This document shows, piece by piece, positions 1-7,439 of a stretch of DNA of 54,951 bases. The notes beneath the pieces are model-generated. The model did not search any database. It saw nothing but the letters and a program-made list of their open reading frames with translations, and was not told the DNA's origin. This stretch comes from Streptomyces lonarensis (lineage in GTDB: Bacteria; Actinomycetota; Actinomycetes; Streptomycetales; Streptomycetaceae). The first letter of the stretch is position 1, and each line of letters starts with the position of its first letter. The translations under genes were made by a program, and so were the position numbers. The stretch spans positions 1-54,951 of the forward strand of contig NZ_JAAVJD010000008.1 of the NCBI RefSeq assembly GCF_012033735.1, in the 5' to 3' direction.

Positions 1-114
1 TCGGAGGTACGAGCCGAACAGATGGACCTCGGTGACAAGGCCCACCGGCCACTGCTGCTCCTCCAACCGGTCAAGCATCTCCCCGATGAGCAACGTCGCA
101 TGCTCTCGCTTCAC
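1..114 (-). CDS. Nucleotidyltransferase-like protein, N-terminal fragment cut by window edge
   Basis: A reading frame of 38 codons runs from a GTG at 114 off the left edge of the window. A G-rich ribosome binding site (seven Gs) lies four bases upstream of the GTG. The translation starts VKREHATLLIGEML and ends at the edge with VHLFGSYLR, which fits the GSxxRG signature that opens the nucleotidyltransferase fold (Pol beta superfamily, MNT/KNTase type). The catalytic acidic pair would lie beyond the edge and cannot be checked. The family assignment rests on this short motif and on the way the frame begins; the substrate is unknown. Confidence 0.6.
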   Translation of the reverse strand, partial: MKREHATLLIGEMLDRLEEQQWPVGLVTEVHLFGSYLR

Positions 115-463
115 AGCACCCCCCCGTAGACCAGTCCCACCGAAGCCAGGTTCACACACCCGCCGTACCCGGCGCAGGCAGTTGACCGAGCCCCCTACCC
201 CGGCGACCGGGCCACCCCGCCGGCGGTCAGGGGCGGCGGCGGGTCAGGGATGCAGGCGATACCGCCGAGGCCGGCTCCAGGAGTGATGGGCGCAGGGGGC
301 AGGCCGGGGCGCCGGTCCGGACGGGAACGAGGCAGGGACGGGAACGAGGCAGGGACGGGAACGAGGCAGGGGTCGATGGCGGCGTCGGCCGGCGACGGCG
401 GGCCGGTGATCGTGGCGCGCGCCGAGGCGGTCGCCGCGCTGGTCGGTTGGGTGCGCTGACGGC
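115..463. other. Intergenic stretch, no supported gene
   Basis: About 350 bases lie between the nucleotidyltransferase start and the terminator of the lectin-like gene. Reading frames here are short and Arg/Pro-rich, as expected for chance frames in high-GC DNA. The only structure I see is a 17-bp triplicate repeat at 320-370. Confidence 0.5.
320..370. repeat. Three perfect tandem copies of a 17-bp unit
   Basis: The unit gacgggaacgaggcagg occurs three times head to tail (320-336, 337-353, 354-370) without a mismatch. It lies in non-coding DNA, and 17 is not a multiple of 3. It could be a replication-slippage product or an iteron-like array; with three copies neither reading is secure. Confidence 0.85.
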
Positions 464-499
464 CTGACGGCCGGCTCCGGAAGTAAGGCCGGCCGTCAG
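464..499 (-). terminator. Stem-loop terminator of the lectin-like gene
   Basis: A perfect 12-bp inverted repeat (ctgacggccggc at 464-475 and its complement at 488-499) with a 12-nt loop begins ten bases past the stop of the minus-strand gene ending at 509. There is no U-tract, as is usual in Streptomyces. Confidence 0.75.
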
Positions 500-508
500 C
501 GTGGGGTG

Positions 509-808
509 TCAGACGGTGGAGGCAAGCCAGCCGATGGTCTCGGTGGTGTGCTTGCCGTCGCTCTTGGTGGCGCCGGCGTAGACCTCGTTCATGCGGATGA
601 GGAACCCGGTGGTGGTGACCTCGTGGATGCGGATACCCGGGGTCTCGGGTCCGTTGAAGGTCTGGGTGAGCGGGAAGACCACGACGTCGCTGCCCGCGGG
701 GAACGGGGTCGGGAAGGTGACCCGGGTGAAGGTGGAGGTGTTGCCGCCGGTGGTCTCGATCGCGTTGTCGGACCGCAGGTCGATCTTGCCGGTCTGGATG
801 AAGCTCAT
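509..808 (-). CDS. H-type lectin-like domain protein, 99 aa
   Basis: The 99-residue product is essentially one small beta-sandwich domain. It shows the H-type lectin pattern: an early VTFPTPFPAGSDVVVFPL strand pair, then TTTGFLIRMN, then a terminal ETIGWLAS strand like the W-x-A-x-G/WxAIG end of that family. No signal peptide or membrane segment is visible, so the protein is probably cytoplasmic or exported by another route. The start at 808 is chosen because the protein-like sequence begins exactly there; the frame upstream is Arg/Pro-rich noise. It stands alone, with its own terminator. The H-type lectin fold binds sugars (GalNAc in snail agglutinin), but the ligand here is unknown and the family match is by eye. 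Confidence 0.7.
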   Translation of the reverse strand: MSFIQTGKIDLRSDNAIETTGGNTSTFTRVTFPTPFPAGSDVVVFPLTQTFNGPETPGIRIHEVTTTGFLIRMNEVYAGATKSDGKHTTETIGWLASTV

Positions 809-1013
809 CGTGGTGGCTCCGTTCTGTGGTGTCCGTGGCCTGGTGGTTCTGGCTCTTGCTATTGGACCGGGCGGGGACGGCAGAGCCGGGCGGGGTGTGC
901 GAAGTCCCCACGGACGAGGGAGCGCCCGCGCGGTAGCGGCCCGCTGCCCCCGGAACGTGCATTCGGGGCGCCCCTGGAGGCCCTGGCTCGGACGGGATCG
1001 GCCCGGTCGGGTG

Positions 1014-1931
1014 TCAGCGCGGGGCGGTCCGGGCGAGGAGCGCCTCCAGGTCACCGGCGACCGCCATCAGGCGCTCGGACTCGCGCGGATCGTCGGCGGC
1101 GAGGCGACCGGCGGCGAACGACAGCTCGCGCGCCGCGCGCCGGACCGCGTGCCGGAGGTCGGCGGTGTGCAGCTGCTCGGCGGGGAAGCCGGTCATCACA
1201 TCGCGCGCGTTGCGCCAGCCGTAGATCTGCTGGGCCGGGTCCCCGACGCACACCCGCTGCGCGTCCCGGGCGAGGAAGACCTCCTCCAGGACGGGATTGG
1301 TGTCCTGGGCCTCGTCCAGCAGGACGAAGGCCGCCCCGAGCTGCGGGGACGTCATCGCCCACAGCTTCATGTAGTGGTCGTGCTCGAACCGCAGCCGGCC
1401 CACGGGCGAGCAGATGTCCTCCCACGCACGGTGTGCGTAGGGCAGCAGGGTGCGGGCGAGATAGTCCTGGCCGGGGCCGTCGAGGCCGTTGACCGGCTCC
1501 ATGTGGCGGGCCATGACCCGCCGGTCGGTGGTGTAGCAGAACTTGCGGACCATGCCCATCACCAGGCGCGCGGCGTGAGTGACCTCGATCTGGCGGGAGT
1601 TGACATTGAGGTCGCGGGTGATGCCGAGCAGGCGGGCGGTGTGCTTGGCGGGGATCCTCGCCGAGGCGTCCAGACGCTCACGGTAGTGGTGGCCGACAGC
1701 CCTGAAGGCCAGGGAGTGCGCGGTACGGCACTCCACATTCGGCCCGAACCGCCCGCGGGCGTCGTCGGCGATCGCCCGGTTGAACGCCACGTACAGCCCG
1801 CATTTGCGGGTCGCGCTGCCCATCAAAATCAACGTGGACGTCTTGCCCGTCCCGGCACCTGCGACCAGGGCCAGGTCCCGGCCGGAGGCGAACACCTCAC
1901 GGGCAGCCTGCTGCTCCTTCGTCGGCTCCAT
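1014..1931 (-). CDS. UvrD/Rep-type helicase, truncated after motif III and joined to an unrelated tail
   Basis: The 305-residue protein opens with MEPTKEQQAAREVF (Q-motif-like) and a Walker A GAGTGKTSTL. It continues with Walker B VLLDEAQDTNP and motif III GDPAQQIYGWRNA, so the 1A domain of a superfamily 1 DNA helicase is complete. The motifs that should follow (IV, V and VI with the second arginine finger) are absent. From about HTADLRHAVRRAARE the sequence becomes a short alpha-helical tail ending LEALLARTAPR that does not look like a helicase. Family members are normally 450-750 residues. ATP-driven unwinding is therefore unlikely; this may be a deletion fusion or a regulatory remnant. The ATG at 1931 has an AGAGAGGAA ribosome site. 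Confidence 0.7.
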   Translation of the reverse strand: MEPTKEQQAAREVFASGRDLALVAGAGTGKTSTLILMGSATRKCGLYVAFNRAIADDARGRFGPNVECRTAHSLAFRAVGHHYRERLDASARIPAKHTARLLGITRDLNVNSRQIEVTHAARLVMGMVRKFCYTTDRRVMARHMEPVNGLDGPGQDYLARTLLPYAHRAWEDICSPVGRLRFEHDHYMKLWAMTSPQLGAAFVLLDEAQDTNPVLEEVFLARDAQRVCVGDPAQQIYGWRNARDVMTGFPAEQLHTADLRHAVRRAARELSFAAGRLAADDPRESERLMAVAGDLEALLARTAPR

Positions 1932-2000
1932 GGCCACGAATTCCTCTCTGGGAAGCGCGGCTTCATGTACCGCAGCCCCAGAGGCTGGACCAGTCGATGA

Positions 2001-2028
2001 CCAAACGTCAGTACAGTCATACGTTCGG
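2001..2028. promoter_or_regulatory. Imperfect palindrome between divergent genes
   Basis: The 308-base space between the helicase-like gene and the gene at 2240 holds an interrupted palindrome, with outer arms CCaAACGT (2001-2008) and ACGTTcGG (2021-2028) around a 12-bp core containing GTAC. It lies about 70 bases upstream of the helicase-like start and could be an operator or promoter element. Nothing else stands out in 1932-2239. Confidence 0.3.
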
Positions 2029-2239
2029 TAGCCAGTTCCGGCCGAATCCGGACGGGCGTACAAGTGAGCGCCGCGGACCGGTGCGCTGCCGGTTCTTCCC
2101 TCCCCGCACCTTGGTGCGATGCCCCCCGACGGCGGCAATCAGGCCAGCGAACTTTCCTGATTCCGGGAAGAGTTGTCAGTCCCGGTTTCCATGCTGCCGC
2201 AGGCAAGGAAACCGCTGGGCACCGCGCTGATGCGCGGTC

Positions 2240-2995
2240 ATGCGATCACATGGGAGGTGCGGGATACCGACGTGTACCCGCCGGGCCAAGTCGACCCGGC
2301 GCTTATGCCGACGCGAGGCCGCCGAGTGGCCCCGCTACAACGATCTCGCCGCCCCCGTGGTGGCGTGCGCCAGCCACCTCACGCCGGCGGAATGGGCCGC
2401 CTGCCAGGAAGCCCGCGCCCGGGCGAACGCCGAGTGGTCCGCCCGCCGGGCAGCGGAGGCGGCCGCACACGAAGAACAGGGCGAACAGGCGCAGCCTGCG
2501 CCGGCCGTGGCACGCTATGTCCCCCGGCCGTGCACCGGCCAGTGCGTCTCCCAGGAACGTGCCTGGGGCCGCGACGCCGACAGCGCCTCCAGCCTGTGCG
2601 CGACCTGCGACGGCTACGTGTGCCTGGCCTGCGGCGAGGCCGAAGTCGACGGCATCTTGGACTTCTGCGGCCGGTGCGCGGCGTTCGAGTCGGAGATGGA
2701 CCAGGAGCCGGACGCGGTCTGGGGCGGTGAGATCGACACCGGGCCCGAGCCGCGCATGCGGCTGACCGCGATGGTGCACCAGATCGTCGCGGCCACCGGC
2801 ACCCCATACCGCGACGTCAACGCCCGCATCAACCGGACCATCGGGGTGCACACCCGCGTCGGAGCCGACGAGCAGGTGATCCGACGCGGGTGTGCACCCC
2901 GGCCGCCCGCGACTGGCTCGACCAACGCCTCCCAAGCCCCCAGCCGGACGCCACCGCTGCACCCGACATGCCCGATCCCGGCGCGAGGACAGTGA
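2240..2995 (+). CDS. Cys-rich hypothetical protein, C-terminus probably altered by a frameshift
   Basis: I do not recognise the family by name. The N-terminus has a CGIPTC...C cluster. A central block carries CTGQC, then CATC, CLAC and CGRC pairs (about residues 94-138), which suggests two zinc-binding knuckles. The segment RLTAMVHQIVAATGTPYRDVNARINRTIGV is protein-like and helical. From about residue 215 the sequence turns into Arg/Pro/Thr noise, while the next frame suddenly reads AARDWLDQRLPSPQ, a plausible continuation. The switch falls in the perfect inverted repeat at 2842-2901. Such proteins occur on actinomycete plasmids and integrative elements, which suits the neighbouring helicase-like gene. 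No ribosome site is obvious before the ATG. Confidence 0.55.
   Translation: MRSHGRCGIPTCTRRAKSTRRLCRREAAEWPRYNDLAAPVVACASHLTPAEWAACQEARARANAEWSARRAAEAAAHEEQGEQAQPAPAVARYVPRPCTGQCVSQERAWGRDADSASSLCATCDGYVCLACGEAEVDGILDFCGRCAAFESEMDQEPDAVWGGEIDTGPEPRMRLTAMVHQIVAATGTPYRDVNARINRTIGVHTRVGADEQVIRRGCAPRPPATGSTNASQAPSRTPPLHPTCPIPARGQ
2842..2901. repeat. Perfect 22-bp inverted repeat inside coding sequence
   Basis: Positions 2842-2863 and 2880-2901 are exact reverse complements, with a 16-bp spacer. The left arm encodes the plausible IGVHTRVG stretch. The right arm is where the reading frame of the upstream gene loses protein character. Confidence 0.9.
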
Positions 2996-3642
2996 CCGCG
3001 GAGCATGTCGAGCCCTCTGCGGTGGCCGAAGGCGCTGCGCGCGAGGGCGGCCGGGTACTACGGTCAGCGCCCGTGGACGCCCCCGCACCACGCCCTGCCG
3101 ACGACTCCGTCGGCGAGCACGCCGAGCTGACCGTGACCGTCCGCCTGACCGGCCAGAGCGCCGGGCGCCTGCGCCGCGCGGCCGAGATCCAGCAGCGGCC
3201 CGTCGAGGAGCTCGCAGCCGAGAGCATCAGCGACGAGGTGCACCGGGACGTGCACGAGGCGCTGTACAGCGGCAGCGACCCGTACGCGGCCACCCTCGAC
3301 GGCCTCGCCAAGCGCCTCGCACTCATCGTCCGCGAACTGGGTACCCCGCCCTCCGGCGCCGCCGCGCACGTGATCGCCCAGGCAGCTGCCGAACAGCACG
3401 GGCCCCTGCCCGAAGAATGGCACCAGCGCATGCTCGAACAGCTCACCGAGATGTGGTCCAGGCGCACCGCCGAGTTCAGCGCGCGCCCCGACGGCTCCGT
3501 CGGCCCGCTAGAGGACACGAAGGTCCACGCGATGGTCACCCCCGCGCAGTGGGATGCCCTGGCCCGCATCGGCGCACCCGGCAGCACCGCACTGGGCGCG
3601 CAACAGGCCCTCGAGGCCGGGATCGCCGCCCTCGACCGGTGA
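2992..3642 (+). CDS. Hypothetical protein, probably element-borne
   Basis: I do not recognise this family. The chosen GTG at 2992 overlaps the upstream stop as GTGA, with a GAGGA close by. The same frame stays open back to an ATG at 2890, so the gene may originally have been continuous with the upstream one. The first 40 residues are Pro/Ala-rich. Residues 40-75 (LTVTVRLTGQSAGRLRRAAE...VEELAAESI) resemble the short strand-helix pattern of antitoxin or ribbon-helix-helix-like proteins. The rest is helical and acidic/Ala-rich (EEWHQRMLEQLTEMWSRR), ending LGAQQALEAGIAALDR. There is no signal peptide or membrane segment. Co-transcription with the upstream gene is likely. Confidence 0.5.
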   Translation: MTAEHVEPSAVAEGAAREGGRVLRSAPVDAPAPRPADDSVGEHAELTVTVRLTGQSAGRLRRAAEIQQRPVEELAAESISDEVHRDVHEALYSGSDPYAATLDGLAKRLALIVRELGTPPSGAAAHVIAQAAAEQHGPLPEEWHQRMLEQLTEMWSRRTAEFSARPDGSVGPLEDTKVHAMVTPAQWDALARIGAPGSTALGAQQALEAGIAALDR

Positions 3643-4067
3643 CCGCAACCGGGCGCGTCCGGTCCGGAGGCCAGTGCCCGAGTCGGGAATTGCTTGGCAG
3701 CCCAGCGGACGGTGGACGATCTGGACGGCCGGTCCGGCTGGTGCCGCCGGCGTCGGGGTGTAGCGCCCGGCTGGTGGGGTGGCGGCCGAGCGGCGTCGTC
3801 AGCCGGATCCGCGCTCGTGATCAGGGCTCAGCTCGGGCAGGCCGTCTCGGCAGCCGTTGGCGGGTCCCGGTGCGCGCCTGGGGCGTGAGCGCACGATGAT
3901 CGCGTCGGCCTTCCCGAGGCCGTCGTCGCGCCATCCGGCGCAGCGACCCCGGGGGCCCTTGTAGGGGTTCCCCCGATGCTCGGGCTGCGCGTCCGGTGGC
4001 ACGGTGGCTCGGTCCGCGCCGGCTCCCGGCGTGCGGCGGCGGGCTGACCCGGCTGTGAGGGGGAACC
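3643..4067. other. Intergenic region upstream of the class IV lanthipeptide operon
   Basis: This 425-base stretch has no convincing gene on either strand. It should contain the promoter of the lanthipeptide operon, but I cannot pick a reliable -10/-35 pair. GC-rich palindromic runs (ccccgggggcc, then aggggttccccc near 3966) lie about 100 bases before the start codon. Confidence 0.4.
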
Positions 4068-6824
4068 ATGCAGGCGTTCGCACTCGATGTACTGCTCGAC
4101 CGGCTACTGGCCGATGAGGACGCCGAGGGCTGGGGCACCGACGAGGAGGAGGTCTGGTACCGGGTCACTGCGCCCGGGGCGCCGGACCGCGTACAGGGCT
4201 GGAAACTCCATGTGGCGGCGACGCGGCTCTCGGCGCCGGAGGTTCTGCACCGGTCCGCCCGGGTGCTGATCGCCGGTGGCTGTTCCTTCAAGTTCGCCAA
4301 GAACACCCGGATCGTCGAGGAGATGACCGGGGCCCGCTACGACCGGGCGCAGTGCGGCAAGTTTCTGACTGCCTACCCGCGGGATGACGCCCACCTGCGC
4401 GAGCTGGCTGCGGCACTCGACGAGGCGACGGCGGGGCTGCCCGGCCCGGCCGTGCTCTCTGACCGCCCGTACCGGCGCGGCGGGCTGGTCTCCTACCGGT
4501 TCGGTGCGTTCCGGGGGGTGCCGGTGCTCACCGACGACGGGGTCTTCGAGGGCCGGCTCCGCACGCCGGACGGCGGCACCGCTCCGGACGTGCGCAAGCC
4601 GTGGTTCTGCCCGCCGTCCTGGGCGGAGCTCCCTGTTCCGGGAGCGGCGGCACGTCCGCCCGCGGTGGCCTCGCCCGCTCCGGTGTTGCTGGCGGGGCGG
4701 TTCGTGGTCCGCGAGGCGATCCGTCACTCGGCCCGCGGCGGCGTCTACCGGGCGCAGGACCAGCGAACCGGCGCGGAGGTCGTGATCAAGCAGGCCCGCG
4801 CCCACGTCCACAGCGGGTTGCCCGCCGAGGACGCCCGGGACGGGCTGCGCCGGGAGGAGGCCGCGCTGCGCGCGCTCGGCGCGGTCTGCCCGGCGGTTGT
4901 GCTCTCCTTCGAGGCGGACGGTCATCTCTTTCTGGCGCAGGAGCTGGTGCCGGGCGAGACGTTGAACTCCTGGGTGAAGGACCGCCACGCCGACGACGGC
5001 GGGCTCTCCCCGGCGCGCGCGGTCCGGCTCGCGCGGAAGCTGACCGGGCTGGTGGCCGCGGTGCACGCCGCCGGTCTGGTGCACCAGGACATCTCGCCCA
5101 ACAACCTGATGGTCACGCCTGATGAGGACGTACGGCTGATCGACCCCGAGTGGGCGAGCGCCCCCGGCGCTTGGACCAACCGCGTGTACACACCGGGCTA
5201 CGGCGCGCCCGAGCAGGTCCGGGCTGCGGGCCCCGGTCCGGGCCCCGGGCAGGCCGTGGACCTTTTCGGACTGGGCGCGGTGCTGTGGTTCGTGGCGACC
5301 GGCGTGGCGCCACTGCTGCCGCCGGACGACCCGGACCCGCGCGCCCCGCTGGAGCGGTTGGAGCCGGTGTCGGCGCTGCTCGCACCGGACCGCCCGGCGC
5401 TGGTTCCGCTCACTCCGGTGATCCGTGGGCTCCTGCACGCCGAGCCGGAGGAGCGGTGGAGCACGGAACGGGTGATGCGGGCGCTGCGAGGTGCTGTGCG
5501 CGATCGGGCGGACCAGGGGGGCGCCACGGACCCGTCGCGGGTGGCCTACGAGTCGCGGCTGGGCCGCCGACTGGTCGCGGACGGGTTGACCCATCTGGTC
5601 CGTGCGATGGCTGCGCCGGACGCGACGGCCACCCCGGGGATGCCCGAGCGGCTCTGGCCCAGTGACGACTTCGGCGGCCGGACCGACCCGTGCAATGTGC
5701 AGCACGGCGCGGCGGGAGTGCTGGCCACGTTCACGCGGGCCGCCGCGTTGTCGGGCGACGGTCCCGTCGGTGGGGCGGACGGCGGGAGCCTGCGCGAGGT
5801 CTGCGCCCGGATCGCCGGGTGGATCGATGTCCGGCGGGAGACGATCCCGCGGCTGCTGCCCGGCCTGTACTTCGGCCGCTCAGGCACCGCTTGGGCGCTG
5901 TACGACGCAGGGCGTCTGCTGGGCGACGAGCGGCTGACCTCGCATGCAGCCGAGTTGGGCCGCGCGGTTCCGGTCCGCTGGCCCAATCCGGACGTCTGCC
6001 ACGGCGCGGCCGGATCCGGGTTCGCGCAGCTGCACCTGTGGCGGGCCACCGGCGAGCAGAGCTTCCTGGACCGGGCTGCCGAGTGCGCACAGGGACTGGC
6101 GCTCGCTGCGGAACGGGACGGCGACCGGGTGATGTGGGAGGTTCCGCAGACCGTCGACTCGCAGTTGGCGGGTATCCGCTATCTGGGCTTCGCGCACGGT
6201 GTCGCGGGAATCGGGGCGTTCATGCTGGCCGCGGCCGAGGCGACCGGGGAGGACCGCTACCGCGAGCTGGCGCTGGCTGCCGGACTGACGCTCGCCGCAG
6301 AAGCCGAGCGGGGCCCGTGGGGCGCCCGCTGGCGCGCGGATGTCCGCGACAAGCACGGGGAGACCATGCTGTACCACTGGTGCAGCGGAGCGTCCGGGGT
6401 CGGCACGTTCCTGGTCCGGCTGGCCGCCTCGACCGGGGACGCCGACATGCTGCGGCTCGCCGAGGAGGCGGGCGCTGCCTGCCACGGGGCACGCTGGAAC
6501 TCGACCACCGCTGCTTGCCACGGGTTGGCCGGCGACGGTCAGTTCCTGCTGGACCTCGCCGAGGCGGTGCCCGGTGGTCCCTACCGCCGCTGGGCGGGCG
6601 AGATGGCGCTGGCCCTGGATGCTCGGCACGCCCTGCGCGAGGGTCTGCGTGTGATCCCCGACGAGTCCGGCCTCGGGTTGCGCGCCGACGCGCAGACCGG
6701 AATGGCCGGCTCCCTGGACTTCCTGCTCCGCCTGGAGTACGGCGGCCCCCGCCCCTGGATGGCCGACGCGCCGTCCGTCGGGGCGGGGTCCGCCGGCCCG
6801 GCGGCGGCGGGGAGCCGGGCATGA
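4068..6824 (+). CDS. Class IV lanthipeptide synthetase (LanL type)
   Basis: The 918-residue three-domain enzyme should dehydrate Ser/Thr in precursor peptides and close thioether rings. The N-terminal lyase part (about 1-190) has the LanL/LanKC block GWKLHVAATRLSAPEVL and AQCGKFLTAYP. The kinase part (about 215-470) has VVIKQ, the catalytic loop HQDISPNNL and a DPE in place of DFG. The C-terminal LanC-like cyclase has GLYFGRSG, CHGAAGSG, FAHGVAGIG and GMAGSLDF repeats. It keeps the three zinc ligands: Cys772 in YHWCSGASG and Cys817-His818 in AACHGLAG. Retained zinc ligands separate class IV LanL from class III LanKC. The ATG has a strong GAGGGGGAA site. Two precursor genes follow directly. 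Confidence 0.92.
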   Translation: MQAFALDVLLDRLLADEDAEGWGTDEEEVWYRVTAPGAPDRVQGWKLHVAATRLSAPEVLHRSARVLIAGGCSFKFAKNTRIVEEMTGARYDRAQCGKFLTAYPRDDAHLRELAAALDEATAGLPGPAVLSDRPYRRGGLVSYRFGAFRGVPVLTDDGVFEGRLRTPDGGTAPDVRKPWFCPPSWAELPVPGAAARPPAVASPAPVLLAGRFVVREAIRHSARGGVYRAQDQRTGAEVVIKQARAHVHSGLPAEDARDGLRREEAALRALGAVCPAVVLSFEADGHLFLAQELVPGETLNSWVKDRHADDGGLSPARAVRLARKLTGLVAAVHAAGLVHQDISPNNLMVTPDEDVRLIDPEWASAPGAWTNRVYTPGYGAPEQVRAAGPGPGPGQAVDLFGLGAVLWFVATGVAPLLPPDDPDPRAPLERLEPVSALLAPDRPALVPLTPVIRGLLHAEPEERWSTERVMRALRGAVRDRADQGGATDPSRVAYESRLGRRLVADGLTHLVRAMAAPDATATPGMPERLWPSDDFGGRTDPCNVQHGAAGVLATFTRAAALSGDGPVGGADGGSLREVCARIAGWIDVRRETIPRLLPGLYFGRSGTAWALYDAGRLLGDERLTSHAAELGRAVPVRWPNPDVCHGAAGSGFAQLHLWRATGEQSFLDRAAECAQGLALAAERDGDRVMWEVPQTVDSQLAGIRYLGFAHGVAGIGAFMLAAAEATGEDRYRELALAAGLTLAAEAERGPWGARWRADVRDKHGETMLYHWCSGASGVGTFLVRLAASTGDADMLRLAEEAGAACHGARWNSTTAACHGLAGDGQFLLDLAEAVPGGPYRRWAGEMALALDARHALREGLRVIPDESGLGLRADAQTGMAGSLDFLLRLEYGGPRPWMADAPSVGAGSAGPAAAGSRA

Positions 6825-6941
6825 GCCCGGCAGCACCACAGGTCATCGGTCCTTCGGCCTCGCCGCCCGGCTTGTCCGACAGGACCGCTACCGCCTCCGG
6901 TCCCCCGTCCTCGGGGCTCCGGCCGAACTGAGGGAGAGCCC

Positions 6942-7088
6942 ATGAACTCCGAGATCCAGGCCCCGATCGAGACCAGCATCGACGCCCTGCAGCAGCTGCC
7001 GTCGTTCAACGAGACCGGCCCGGGCGTCTGCGAGCAGACGTGCAACGGCGGCTTCACCTGCCTGGTCACGGTCTACCCGACCCAGTGA
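6942..7088 (+). CDS. Lanthipeptide precursor 1, 48 aa
   Basis: A small gene begins with ATG at 6942 after a GAGGGAGAG ribosome site and stops at 7086-7088. The leader half contains SIDALQQLPSF. The second half, from about GPGVCEQTCNGGFTC, has three Cys (30, 34, 40) and several Thr, two of them directly before Cys (Thr33-Cys34, Thr39-Cys40), and ends VTVYPTQ. It lies 117 bases behind the LanL gene. It shares the leader pattern [I/L]D-x-LQ-x-x-P with the precursor at 7293, so both are probably LanL substrates. The cleavage site is not certain; there is no double-Gly before the core, and a protease gene is not obvious. Confidence 0.82.
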   Translation: MNSEIQAPIETSIDALQQLPSFNETGPGVCEQTCNGGFTCLVTVYPTQ

Positions 7089-7211
7089 CCACGGGTGGGG
7101 CCCACCGCCGGAATCTGCCCGGTGGCACTCCGGTTCCTGCCCGGGCGCCGCACGGTGGCCCCGGTCTCCATACCGGGACGACCTGCGGCGGCGCGGGTGC
7201 CACCGGCACCG

Positions 7212-7234
7212 GGGAGCCGGCCACCCGGGCTCCC
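7212..7234 (+). terminator. Possible attenuating hairpin between two precursor genes
   Basis: GGGAGCC at 7212-7218 pairs with GGCTCCC at 7228-7234 across a 9-nt loop, in the 200-base gap between the precursors. A partial terminator here would let expression of the first peptide exceed that of downstream genes. The stem is short and DNA of this GC content makes such stems by chance. Confidence 0.3.
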
Positions 7235-7292
7235 GGCCGGGCACCCACTGCACTGTCCGAATTTACGCGCCACCCATCGTAAGGAGAACACC

Positions 7293-7439
7293 ATGACCTC
7301 CGATCTCGACAGGCTCCAGGAAATGCCCGCCCAGTTCGAGGGCGTCACCGCGGCCTGCACCGTCACGTGTGGCGACTCCGGGACCTGTTCGGGCGGCGGC
7401 ACCTGCATGCTGACCGGCGACCAGAAGCCCATGCTGTAA
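7293..7439 (+). CDS. Lanthipeptide precursor 2, 48 aa
   Basis: ATG at 7293 follows AAGGAGAA, a strong ribosome site. The leader contains LDRLQEMPAQFEG, matching the leader of precursor 1. The presumed core TAACTVTCGDSGTCSGGGTC has four Cys (22, 26, 32, 38) and eight Ser/Thr around them, with three Thr-Cys pairs; the protein ends MLTGDQKPML. The stop TAA overlaps the ATG of the next gene (TAATG), so it is translationally coupled to the LanD-type flavoprotein. Neither this core nor that of precursor 1 ends in Cys, so a C-terminal AviCys group is not expected on them unless they are trimmed. Confidence 0.82.
   Translation: MTSDLDRLQEMPAQFEGVTAACTVTCGDSGTCSGGGTCMLTGDQKPML

Noticed and set aside
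3799..4306. Minus-strand frames over the start of the LanL gene
   Set aside because: They overlap the LanL N-terminus, whose motifs are clear, and show no recognisable domain.
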